DNA of 64,000 nucleotides from CAIVAT01 sp037137455. GTDB lineage: Bacteria > Bacteroidota > Bacteroidia > Bacteroidales > FEN-979. Position numbers and translations under genes: made by a program. The DNA lies in the NCBI GenBank assembly GCA_037137455.1, contig JBAXKG010000003.1:1-64000 (forward strand), read 5' to 3'. Under the pieces are notes generated by a model. That model ran no database searches. It saw only the letters and a list, made by a program, of their open reading frames with translations, and was not told where the DNA came from. Below are positions 8,753 through 16,712 of the stretch, one piece after another. Position 1 is the first letter of the stretch; every line of letters begins with the position of its first letter.

Positions 8753-11137
8753 ATGAAAAATGTAATTTATCTTCTGATTATATTGCTTACAGGGATTAAT
8801 CCTGTTAAAGCTCAGGATGCATCTTTAATGCCCAAAGTTGACCGCGCAGTTTACTTTGATGTTTCTCCTCCGTTAAAGGATATGATAAAATTACTGCCTG
8901 AAAAATACGATGGCAGCTGGAAAGATGGCGTAGTGAACAACTATGTTAATCTTCACGGAGAGGCAGACAGGAAACCCGGGCGTCTGCTTCCTTTTGATCC
9001 GGGTTTGCAAAAGCAATTCGGCAGTCTCCTTTCGGATACAACCATTCAAAATTTTGATGGAATGGGTAACGTAAGTGGCTATGTGCCTCCCGACACACAT
9101 GGCGATGTTGGCTTTAACCATTATTTTCAGGTAGTAAACTGCTCCTATGCCATTTATAATAAAAGTGGTGCAAAAATTTTGGGCCCGGTCAGCAACAGCA
9201 GCGTGTGGGCAGGTGTGCCTCATAATTCTAACGATGGGGATGCGATTGTTTTATTTGATGAACTGGCCAACCGATGGCTTTTTTCTCAATTTTCACTTCC
9301 AAACGGTTCATCTACAGCTCCCTTTTACCAGATGATTGCTGTATCCCAAACGCCTGATCCTACCGGAGCCTGGTATCGGTGGGTCTATGAATTCAGTGCC
9401 ATGCCCGATTATCCGAAGTTCGGTATCTGGACGGATGCGTATTACATGTCGACTAATAATTTTGGCGCTGGTGGCGGAGGATGGATAGGAAATGGAGCCT
9501 ATTCATACGACCGAAGTGCAATGCTTGCAGGGAATCCAGAGGCCAGAAGATTATCTTTCACACTGCCTTCTGGTGGCGATGGTTTTATTTCCCTGTTGCC
9601 TGCAGATTGCGATGGTGATTTCCCTCCCCCCGGCACACCAAACTATTTTACCTATATACGCACCGGCGGAATACAGCGCCTCGGCATTTATGAATTTCAC
9701 TCCGACTTTGCAACACCGGCCAATTCAACCTTCGGAAACCTGACCTACCTGAATGTTTATCCATTTGGTACTTTAGGATGGGATAATGGAATTCCGCAGA
9801 AAGATTCACCGCAAAAACTTGAAACGCTCGGTGACCGCCTCATGTACAGGCTGCAATACCGAAAATTCAGTGACTATTCATCCATGGTAATGAATCATAC
9901 AATTGATGCCGGATCGGGTATCGGCGGGGTCAGGTGGTATGAATTAAGGAATACCGGAACATCCTGGAGTATATACCAGCAGGCAACTTATGCTCCTGCC
10001 GATAACAATTCACGTTGGATGGGGAGCATTGCTCAGGATACGGCAGGTACCATTTCGTTGGGTTATTCGGTTTCAAGCTCTAACATTTTTCCCGGTATCC
10101 GCTATACCGGAAGGTTGAAAACCGATCCACTGAACGAGATGACTATTATGGAAAAAACTATCATTAACGGGGGTGGGTCACAAACAGGAATTTGGAGTGG
10201 CCGCAGCCGCTGGGGAGATTACAGCGCTATGAGCATCGACCCTTCAAACCCGACAACTTTCTGGTATACACAAGAGTATTATATCTCAAGCTCCTCAAGC
10301 GGTTGGCAAACACGCATTGCCTCGTTTACATTTGCCGATGTGTTTTCTTCTGCAGCTTCATGCACGCCTGCCATGCTTTGTGGCAACAAGCCTGATTCCA
10401 GTCAACTTAAAGCATATTGTTATGGTGGGAGCGGAACCTATACCTATTCCTGGACTTCAATTCCTGCAGGGTTTTTATCCAATTTACAAAATCCAAAGGT
10501 CCACCCCGGTCAGACAACCCAATACATTTCGGCTGTAAGCGATGGGAACCTTACAAGGTACGATACAACCGGGGTTAGGATTGTAGAAGCCCTTGCTGCA
10601 TCTGTAGGAAATGATACTATTGTTTGCTGGTATGTTTCTCCAATTCCAATGAATGCTACCGCGACGAACTACAGTAAAGTTGCCTGGGGTACAGCCGGCG
10701 ATGGTTACTTTTCCAATTCCTCTTCTCTGATAACAGATTATTTTCCAGGTATCCATGATAAAACTTCAGGTTCAGTTGACCTGGGATTGCTGGTTACTCC
10801 AATTTCTCCTTGTGTCTCTAATTACTTTGGCACTAAACATATTGTACTCGATCCATGTACCGGAATCGCAGAAACTGATGCAAGCAAAGTAAAATTAGCC
10901 ATACAACCAAATCCGGCATATGGAAATGTTTTGATTACCATAAACGGGCTTAAAACCATTGGCTCACTCAGAATAATAGGAGTGGATGGCAAACCTGTTT
11001 ATACGGCCAGTATTGATCCGGCTGGTAAAGATGTCGTGTCAAAACAATTGGATGTAAACGGATATCCTGCCGGAATATATCTTTTGCAGGTGTCGTTTGA
11101 AGGCAATATTACTACGTCCCGCTTCATTGTGCTGTGA
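8753..11137 (+). CDS. Large secreted protein with T9SS sorting domain
   Basis: The start was placed at ATG 8753 because MKNVIYLLIILLTG...VKAQ is a good signal peptide. An in-frame TTG at 8723 would add ten residues and lies inside the promoter element. The mature protein has a long beta-rich region of unknown family with VPPDTHGDVG near residue 110 and several aromatic, glycine-rich stretches (about 100-540). A PKD-like or Ig-like part spans about 545-630. The last 80 residues form a type A T9SS sorting domain, beginning IQPNPAYGN, with an internal GYPAGIYLLQV and a basic end. It is predicted to cross the outer membrane by the type IX system and be surface-bound or released. No catalytic motif is recognised. 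The gene stands alone with its own promoter. Confidence 0.85.
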   Translation: MKNVIYLLIILLTGINPVKAQDASLMPKVDRAVYFDVSPPLKDMIKLLPEKYDGSWKDGVVNNYVNLHGEADRKPGRLLPFDPGLQKQFGSLLSDTTIQNFDGMGNVSGYVPPDTHGDVGFNHYFQVVNCSYAIYNKSGAKILGPVSNSSVWAGVPHNSNDGDAIVLFDELANRWLFSQFSLPNGSSTAPFYQMIAVSQTPDPTGAWYRWVYEFSAMPDYPKFGIWTDAYYMSTNNFGAGGGGWIGNGAYSYDRSAMLAGNPEARRLSFTLPSGGDGFISLLPADCDGDFPPPGTPNYFTYIRTGGIQRLGIYEFHSDFATPANSTFGNLTYLNVYPFGTLGWDNGIPQKDSPQKLETLGDRLMYRLQYRKFSDYSSMVMNHTIDAGSGIGGVRWYELRNTGTSWSIYQQATYAPADNNSRWMGSIAQDTAGTISLGYSVSSSNIFPGIRYTGRLKTDPLNEMTIMEKTIINGGGSQTGIWSGRSRWGDYSAMSIDPSNPTTFWYTQEYYISSSSSGWQTRIASFTFADVFSSAASCTPAMLCGNKPDSSQLKAYCYGGSGTYTYSWTSIPAGFLSNLQNPKVHPGQTTQYISAVSDGNLTRYDTTGVRIVEALAASVGNDTIVCWYVSPIPMNATATNYSKVAWGTAGDGYFSNSSSLITDYFPGIHDKTSGSVDLGLLVTPISPCVSNYFGTKHIVLDPCTGIAETDASKVKLAIQPNPAYGNVLITINGLKTIGSLRIIGVDGKPVYTASIDPAGKDVVSKQLDVNGYPAGIYLLQVSFEGNITTSRFIVL

Positions 11138-11205
11138 AATACTGTCAATTCCAAGTATATTTTAAATTTAGATCGCAGAAACGTTATGACTTTAATTGAT
11201 AAAAA

Positions 11206-11976
11206 ATGGAATATCAAATACTGAAAATTCAAATTGCAGATCATATCGCATTAGTGACCATCAGCAGACCTGCTGCAATGAATGCATTGAATACCGATTT
11301 TTTCAAAGAACTTAACCATTTCATTGATGACATAGAACCACGCGAAGATATTAAGGTTTTGGTCATAACCGGGGAGGGAAAATCGTTCGTTGCTGGCGCC
11401 GATATTTCTGAAATGGCACATATGACCTCCAACGAAGGGTATCTTTTCTCAACTTTTGGTCAACGTACCTTCGACAGGCTTGAACAACTCCGTATTCCAG
11501 TTATTGCCGCGGTGAACGGATATGCTCTTGGTGGAGGATGTGAATTGGCAATGGCATGCGATTTTCGCATTGCAAGTAAGTTGGCGAAATTCGGACAACC
11601 TGAAATGAACCTGGGAATGATTCCGGGGTATGCAGCAACCCAACGATTATCGAGGCTAACAGGATTGGGAAATGCTCTTTACCTTATCCTCACTGCTGAA
11701 ACTATTACAGCCGATGATGCCTTAAGGATTGGCCTGGTTCAAAAAGTGACTGAGCCTGAAGCCCTCCTGGAAGAGGTAATGAAACTGGCTTCAAAAATTG
11801 CAAAAAATGGTTCGCAGGCGGTTCCTGTTTCTAAAAAAGCTATCCGTGACGGAATATCCATGGATTTTAATGAAGCCTCTGAGCTGGAGGCTATCCAATT
11901 TGGCAAACAGTTTGACAATAATGCAACAAAAGAAGGAATGAAAGCCTTTCTTGAAAAACGCAAACCGAATTGGTGA
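11206..11976 (+). CDS. Enoyl-CoA hydratase/crotonase family protein
   Basis: A 256-residue crotonase-fold protein. It has the oxyanion-hole segment GKSFVAGADI (about residues 58-67), and both catalytic glutamates of hydratases are present: Glu113 in GGGCE and Glu133 in QPEMNLG. It would hydrate a 2-enoyl-CoA such as crotonyl-CoA to the 3-hydroxyacyl-CoA in the cytoplasm. The length matches the family, and the start gives a normal N-terminus. The next genes encode the following two steps of beta-oxidation or its reverse (dehydrogenase, thiolase), so it probably works in that short-chain pathway. The chain-length preference and the direction of flux cannot be read from the sequence. Confidence 0.93.
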   Translation: MEYQILKIQIADHIALVTISRPAAMNALNTDFFKELNHFIDDIEPREDIKVLVITGEGKSFVAGADISEMAHMTSNEGYLFSTFGQRTFDRLEQLRIPVIAAVNGYALGGGCELAMACDFRIASKLAKFGQPEMNLGMIPGYAATQRLSRLTGLGNALYLILTAETITADDALRIGLVQKVTEPEALLEEVMKLASKIAKNGSQAVPVSKKAIRDGISMDFNEASELEAIQFGKQFDNNATKEGMKAFLEKRKPNW

Positions 11977-12030
11977 CGTTTTGATTTTTTTCATCGTCCG
12001 GTAAATACAAACTAATTAAATATTCTGACT

Positions 12031-13365
12031 ATGTCATACGAAGAACGATTACAGCACGTTTCGGTGTTGGGCGCTGCCGGGAAAATGGGAAGCGGTATTT
12101 TGTTGCTTACAGCGGTAGAGATGGCCGACATCAGCCTGAAACCTGAAAACAAAGGAAAACCCTTTGTACTGAATGCTATCGATGTCTCAGATGAGGCCCT
12201 GGCGGGGGTGATGAAATATTTAAAGGCTCAGGTTCTTAAAATGGCCGAGAAAAAAATAGTTGGATTGCGGAAAGTTTATGCCCATCGCGCCGATCTGATT
12301 GAAAACTTCGAGATCATCGATCAGTACATTTTTGACGTGCTAAGCCTTGTGAGGCCCTCCACCAGGATTGAAGCAGCATATGATTCACGAATGGTATTTG
12401 AGGCGATAAAGGAAGATCCGGTGTTAAAAAGTAGCATCTTCTCTAAAATTTCATCAAACAATTCTAACCAGCCATGGTTTTTTACAAACACCTCATCCAT
12501 CCCGATCTCTAAACTGGATGCAGATGCTGGTCTTGGCGGACGTATCATTGGATTTCACTTTTATAATCCGCCAGCAGTGCAGAAACTTGTTGAAATTATA
12601 ATAGCAGATCATACGCTGCCGGAAGTGGAAGGTTTTGCGCAACAATACGCAAAAAATCTGCGAAAGGTAGTTGTACCATCGCATGATAAGGCCGGGTTTA
12701 TTGGCAATGGTCATTTCATGCGTGATATTCTTTATGCAACAGGCGAAGTGGATAAACTCTGTAAGCAATTCTCTTTTGTTGAGGCGGTTTATATCATGAA
12801 TAAAATCAGTCAGGATTACCTGGTTCGTCCAATGGGCATTTTCCAGCTTATTGATTATGTTGGAGTAGACGTTTGCAGTTTCATTATGTCTGTAATGAAT
12901 CCTTATTTGCCCAACGAAGACCTTCACAGCCCGCTGCTTGACCGGCTTCTCACCATGGGAATAAGGGGTGGCCAATTTTCCGATGGTTCTCAGAAAGATG
13001 GTATCCTGAAGTATGAAAAGGGCCGCCCTGCTGCGATTTTCGATCCTGAAATAAAAGCCTATGTTACCATCAGTGATTTTCAGTCAAAGGTGGATGAAAA
13101 ACTTGGTTCGATGCCAGTTCCGCCGGCATGGAAAGTCGTTGTGGGAAGCAAAACAAAAGATGAAATGCTTCGCGGATATTTTGATCAGTTGAAACCCCAA
13201 TCGGGATTGGGCGCCGGGCTTGCAAAAGGCTATGCGAAGCGCTCCTGCGCCATCGGCTTACAACTGGTCAATTCCGGTGTCGCCTTTAACGAAAACGATG
13301 TGAATACCGTTCTGCTGACCGGGTTTTTCCATGCCTATGGTCCGATAAATAATTATTTAGGATAG
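12031..13365 (+). CDS. 3-hydroxyacyl-CoA dehydrogenase family protein
   Basis: The N-terminal Rossmann fold is shown by VLGAAGKMGSG at residues 12-22, a GxxGxMG nucleotide-binding loop. The middle has TNTSSIPISKL and GFHFYNPPAVQKLVEI, close to the substrate-binding and catalytic-His segments of 3-hydroxyacyl-CoA dehydrogenases (GxHFFNP). A helical C-terminal dimerisation region follows. At 444 residues it is longer than the simple 280-300 residue enzymes and lacks the crotonase part of the large fused FadB/FadJ proteins; the separate hydratase gene 54 bp upstream supplies that activity. It would oxidise 3-hydroxyacyl-CoA to 3-oxoacyl-CoA with NAD+, or the reverse. The start at 12031 follows a clear break after the hydratase stop. 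Confidence 0.88.
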   Translation: MSYEERLQHVSVLGAAGKMGSGILLLTAVEMADISLKPENKGKPFVLNAIDVSDEALAGVMKYLKAQVLKMAEKKIVGLRKVYAHRADLIENFEIIDQYIFDVLSLVRPSTRIEAAYDSRMVFEAIKEDPVLKSSIFSKISSNNSNQPWFFTNTSSIPISKLDADAGLGGRIIGFHFYNPPAVQKLVEIIIADHTLPEVEGFAQQYAKNLRKVVVPSHDKAGFIGNGHFMRDILYATGEVDKLCKQFSFVEAVYIMNKISQDYLVRPMGIFQLIDYVGVDVCSFIMSVMNPYLPNEDLHSPLLDRLLTMGIRGGQFSDGSQKDGILKYEKGRPAAIFDPEIKAYVTISDFQSKVDEKLGSMPVPPAWKVVVGSKTKDEMLRGYFDQLKPQSGLGAGLAKGYAKRSCAIGLQLVNSGVAFNENDVNTVLLTGFFHAYGPINNYLG

Positions 13366-13464
13366 ACCCCAAATGAAATAACTATCCTGAGTGCTTTATT
13401 ATGAACAGCGGATAATAGTTTGGGTATTCCATCTGACCGATTTGTAAAAATTAAATATTAACAC

Positions 13465-14709
13465 ATGAAAAAGTTAAGACGCAAGGTATATATGGTTGCC
13501 GGATACAACACCCTTTCAATGGGAACCGGCCGTAAGGAGTTCAATCCTAAAAAGGAACGTCCGGGACTGGAAGAATACATAAAAGAAGCTGGGCAGGGCA
13601 CCCTGAAAATGATTGGCGGGGCGCAAAATGTGGATGAATGCGTGATCGGAAATTTTATGGCCTCACGTTTCAACAGGCAGGCTAACCTTGCTGCCTTTTT
13701 CCCATTCGTTGATGAAGGTTTGCATTACAAACCCGCAATCCGTGTCGAAGGCGCCTGTGCTACCGGCGGATTGGCTCTCATGAGCGGCATCAAAAGTGTG
13801 TTAGCCGAAACGGCAGATGTGGTTCTGGTAATTGGCGTGGAGGTGCAAAATACAGTGAAGGCCATCTATTGTGCCGATTATCTTGCCGGTGCAGGCTGGT
13901 TCAAAAATCGCAAAGCCGGACATGCTTATTTTTTTCCAGGGCAGTTCAGCGACCGTGCCGGGGCCTATTTTGAAAAATATGGCAGAGATAAAACCCGCCA
14001 GGCTCTGGCCCGCTGGTTCCGCAATGCAATTGAAAATGCAAGGTTATGCCCGACAGCACAAGAATACCACAACACGGTCGACGATTTGGAAGCCTTGGCA
14101 ATGATGGAGCCCAACGGCAAATCGTTTGTCGATCATTTGAATGTATTTGATTGTTCAAAAGTATCTGATGGCGCTTCAGCCATTGCCATTGTTTCTGAAG
14201 AAGGATTAAAGCGTTGCGGAATTCCTCTGAGTGAAGCCGTTGAAGTTATCGGATGGGGGCAAATCGAAGAGGACATTACCACACAGCCACAAGATCTCGC
14301 CGAATTAAGCACGACAAAACAAGCAGTTAAAGAGGCTCTTGCATCTGCCGGAATTACCCGCGACCAGATAGGCACTGCCGAAATACATGACTGCTTCACC
14401 ATTGCCGGATTAATGTGTATGGAAGCCATCGGTTTTGCCGAAAAAGGTAAAGGCGCTGATTTTATTCTTGAAGGGAATACTGCCCGCGGTGGAAAGTTTC
14501 CTATCAATACCACAGGGGGTTTGATCGGATGGGGCCATCCAACAGGCGGAACCGGAGTTCACCAGGCTGTTACAATCCTTGAACAGCTCACCGGGAAAGC
14601 CGGCGATGCCCAGATTAACATTTCTCCCGATCGTCCTTATGGACTTACCGTGAATATGGGCGGAGATGATAAATCGCTTGTATCAATCGTATACAAACAA
14701 GGAATATAA
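13465..14709 (+). CDS. Thiolase (acetyl-CoA acetyltransferase / SCP2-thiolase-like)
   Basis: A 414-residue thiolase-fold protein of the SCP2-like branch. The nucleophile is Cys98 in VEGACATGG, and the conserved catalytic histidines are seen at His308 (EIHDCF) and His358 (GWGHPTGG). It would cleave 3-oxoacyl-CoA with CoA to acetyl-CoA and a shortened acyl-CoA, or condense two acyl-CoAs. It lies 99 bp after the hydroxyacyl-CoA dehydrogenase in the same direction, and the three genes form a compact acyl-CoA module. Some SCP2-like thiolases have other roles in lipid metabolism, so the exact substrate is uncertain. Confidence 0.9.
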   Translation: MKKLRRKVYMVAGYNTLSMGTGRKEFNPKKERPGLEEYIKEAGQGTLKMIGGAQNVDECVIGNFMASRFNRQANLAAFFPFVDEGLHYKPAIRVEGACATGGLALMSGIKSVLAETADVVLVIGVEVQNTVKAIYCADYLAGAGWFKNRKAGHAYFFPGQFSDRAGAYFEKYGRDKTRQALARWFRNAIENARLCPTAQEYHNTVDDLEALAMMEPNGKSFVDHLNVFDCSKVSDGASAIAIVSEEGLKRCGIPLSEAVEVIGWGQIEEDITTQPQDLAELSTTKQAVKEALASAGITRDQIGTAEIHDCFTIAGLMCMEAIGFAEKGKGADFILEGNTARGGKFPINTTGGLIGWGHPTGGTGVHQAVTILEQLTGKAGDAQINISPDRPYGLTVNMGGDDKSLVSIVYKQGI

Positions 14710-14755
14710 ACCAATATTCAAAACGTAATAAACAACAAAAATCCTCTCCCAAACC

Positions 14756-15703
14756 TTGAATAACCGTATTACCTCCCTCTTTGGTGTCGATTTTCCTATC
14801 GTTCAAGCCGGGATGATTTGGTGCAGTGGCTGGAGATTGGCCTCGGCAGTGAGCAATGCCGGCGGATTAGGGCTGCTTGGAGCTGGGTCAATGTCGCCCG
14901 AGGTGCTAAAGGATCAAATCAAAAAATGTAAAACTGCAACCAGCAAACCTTTTGGAGTTAATGTTCCATTGATATTTTCCGGGGTCGAGCAACAATTTGA
15001 GATCATTATCCGTGAAGGAATCAGGATTGTATTTACTTCGGCTGGAAATCCCGCGACATGGACACCCTTGTTGAAAAAGAACCACATCACGGTCGTTCAT
15101 GTAATTGCTAATGTTAAATCGGCCCTGAAATGTGAACAATCGGACGTGGATGCTATCGTTGCCGAGGGCTTTGAGGCCGGAGGACACAATGGGAATGAGG
15201 AGACGACCACATTCACATTGATCCCGTTAATACGAAAATCTACATCATTGCCACTTATTGCGGCTGGCGGCATCGCTACCGGCCGAAGTATGCTGGCTGC
15301 ACTGGCCTTAGGCGCCGAAGGAATACAGATAGGAAGCCGGTTTGTCGCTTCAGAAGAATCGTCAGCACATCCGGCTTTCAAGCAAAAGGTACTGGAAACT
15401 GGCGATGGAGGTACACTTCTGGCGCTGAAAAAGGTTGCCCCCGTGAGGCTAATAAGGAATTCCTTCTTTAAGAAAGTGCAACAGCTTGAAGATTCCGGCG
15501 CTTCAAAGGAAGAGATGATGGAATTACTTGGTAAAGGCCGGGCTAAATCAGGGATGTTTGAAGGCAATATTGAAGAGGGCGAGCTCGAGATTGGCCAGGT
15601 TGCAGCATTGATCGACAACATCAAACCCGCCAGAGAAATTGTTCATGAAATAATTGAAGAATTTTATCAGGCAAAAAAGGAATTGATGAATTTTGACTTC
15701 TGA
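14756..15703 (+). CDS. FabK/nitronate monooxygenase-like FMN enzyme, TTG start
   Basis: A 315-residue TIM-barrel flavoprotein of the 2-nitropropane dioxygenase family. The N-terminus (ITSLFGVDFPIVQAGM) aligns with the first beta-strand of FabK and nitronate monooxygenases. His144 in AGGHNG is at the place of the FabK active-site histidine, and AAGGIATG plus IQIGSRF bind the FMN phosphate. No ATG lies before the conserved N-terminus, so TTG at 14756 is the likely start. In this context it may be an enoyl-thioester reductase acting on the acyl-CoA products of the upstream genes, but an oxidative detoxifying role is equally possible from sequence alone. Confidence 0.83.
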   Translation: MNNRITSLFGVDFPIVQAGMIWCSGWRLASAVSNAGGLGLLGAGSMSPEVLKDQIKKCKTATSKPFGVNVPLIFSGVEQQFEIIIREGIRIVFTSAGNPATWTPLLKKNHITVVHVIANVKSALKCEQSDVDAIVAEGFEAGGHNGNEETTTFTLIPLIRKSTSLPLIAAGGIATGRSMLAALALGAEGIQIGSRFVASEESSAHPAFKQKVLETGDGGTLLALKKVAPVRLIRNSFFKKVQQLEDSGASKEEMMELLGKGRAKSGMFEGNIEEGELEIGQVAALIDNIKPAREIVHEIIEEFYQAKKELMNFDF

Positions 15704-15772
15704 CATCTGACAAAAAACACCCTGAAGAATATATATCATTTCAATAGACTCCCATCATTCGGTTTTATGCAC

Positions 15773-15780
15773 TATATTTG
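15773..15780 (+). promoter_or_regulatory. Bacteroidota -7 promoter element
   Basis: TATATTTG matches TAnnTTTG and ends 20 bp before the ATG of the outer-membrane protein gene. No clear TTG is seen at the -33 position. Confidence 0.45.
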
Positions 15781-15800
15781 TAGAAACAATACTTTTCTCT

Positions 15801-16499
15801 ATGAAAAAGTTACTTTTGTTCCTAATCATGGTTTTAAGCCAGACTTTGGCTGTATTCTCCCAGGATGAACCAGTCAGCAAATCGTCCGCAACAAATGAAG
15901 GAGAGATCAAAACCCTCTTCAAAAAGTCAGATACTAAAATTAAAATCGGATATTACCTCGGCCCTGAAAGTGCCTACACGCAATTTAAGGGTAGAGATGT
16001 TTTTCTGGGTGGCCTTAGTCTGGGTGTCATCATTAACCATTTTTTCTCAGTTGGACTTTCCGGTTACGGGATTATGAATTCAAGGCAACTTTGGTATGAC
16101 AATATTATTGATACAACCGGAGCTTACCTTAGCGGCGGGTATGGTGGTGTGAAATTTGAATTCAGGATATTGGCTACATCTCCTGTACATGTGAATTTCC
16201 CCATTCTGATCGGGGGAGGTGGACTGGTATACAATTCTCATAATTATAACAATCGCGACTACAGCAAGCACAATTACAATGATAACAAAAACAAAAAAGA
16301 TGATTGCTCGACTATAGCCTGGGATTCTTTTTTTGTTGTTGAACCTGGAGTAATGATCGAACTAAATCTGTTGAAATTTATGCGGCTTGATGCAGGTATA
16401 TCCTATCGATATACGCCCGACCTGAATCTGGTTAATACCAGTAGTGGGCTAATTAATAACTTCAACGCGAATTTGTCACTGAAATTTGGAAAGTTTTAA
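15801..16499 (+). CDS. Putative outer-membrane beta-barrel protein
   Basis: The first 21 residues are a signal peptide (MKKLLLFLIMVLSQTLAVFSQ). The rest has alternating hydrophobic and polar strands with aromatic girdle residues, for example KIGYYLGPES, GVIINHFFSVGL and LDAGISYRY, and it ends in LKFGKF with the terminal Phe typical of barrel proteins. A hydrophilic Asn/Lys/Asp-rich loop lies near residues 150-172. At 232 residues it would be a small barrel of about eight strands. No enzyme or receptor motif is seen, so the function is unknown. It has its own promoter element and converges with the tRNA gene 2 bp downstream. Confidence 0.75.
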   Translation: MKKLLLFLIMVLSQTLAVFSQDEPVSKSSATNEGEIKTLFKKSDTKIKIGYYLGPESAYTQFKGRDVFLGGLSLGVIINHFFSVGLSGYGIMNSRQLWYDNIIDTTGAYLSGGYGGVKFEFRILATSPVHVNFPILIGGGGLVYNSHNYNNRDYSKHNYNDNKNKKDDCSTIAWDSFFVVEPGVMIELNLLKFMRLDAGISYRYTPDLNLVNTSSGLINNFNANLSLKFGKF

Positions 16500-16501
16500 A
16501 G

Positions 16502-16575
16502 TGGAGCATACCGGAGTCGAACCGGTGACCTCTGCATTGCGAACGCAGCGCTCTGGCCAACTGAGCTAATGCCCC
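16502..16575 (-). tRNA. tRNA-Ala (anticodon CGC)
   Basis: The minus strand folds into a full cloverleaf: acceptor GGGGCAT/ATGCTCC with discriminator A, D-arm GCTC/GAGC, anticodon stem CTGCG/TGCAG with loop TTCGCAA, and T-arm ACCGG-TTCGACT-CCGGT. The anticodon is CGC, which reads GCG (Ala). The G3-U70 wobble in the acceptor, the alanine identity element, is present. No CCA is encoded after the discriminator base. CGC is a less common alanine anticodon and is normally an addition to UGC. Confidence 0.95.
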
Positions 16576-16585
16576 GAAAACAAAT

Positions 16586-16690
16586 CAGGAGCCATTCGGC
16601 AACTGAATGTTCCTTCCTCCGGAGAGTAAAAGTTTTTCACAATTTGTACTTTTTGATCGTCAATTTAAACCTGGGCGAGGCTCCTGTTTA
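16586..16690 (-). ncRNA. Candidate structured RNA leader upstream of tRNA-Ala
   Basis: Between a promoter-like element and the tRNA there is a region closed by an 8-bp perfect inverted repeat: CAGGAGCC (16586-16593) pairs with GGCTCCTG (16679-16686). Inside are a 5-bp hairpin (16593-16597 with 16605-16609) and the palindrome CTCCGGAG (16617-16624). A second inverted repeat, TTAAAC (16665-16670) with GTTTAA (16686-16691), encloses one arm of the first, so the two stems compete or form a pseudoknot. No known RNA family was recognised. It could be a free RNA, a tRNA leader or the 3' end of the decarboxylase transcript. Confidence 0.35.
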
Positions 16691-16695
16691 AGCAA

Positions 16696-16703
16696 CAAAT
16701 ATA
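16696..16703 (-). promoter_or_regulatory. Bacteroidota -7 promoter element
   Basis: On the minus strand this reads TATATTTG, just after the decarboxylase stop and about 120 bp upstream of tRNA-Ala. No TTG is found at the expected -33 distance, so support is partial. Confidence 0.35.
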
Positions 16704-16712
16704 ATTAAATTT

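Noticed and set aside
16586..16690. SRP (4.5S) RNA upstream of tRNA-Ala
   Set aside because: The CTCCGGAGGAAGGAAC stretch recalls the SRP apical loop, but the conserved GGAAG..AGCAGCC block is not present and the closing stem differs.
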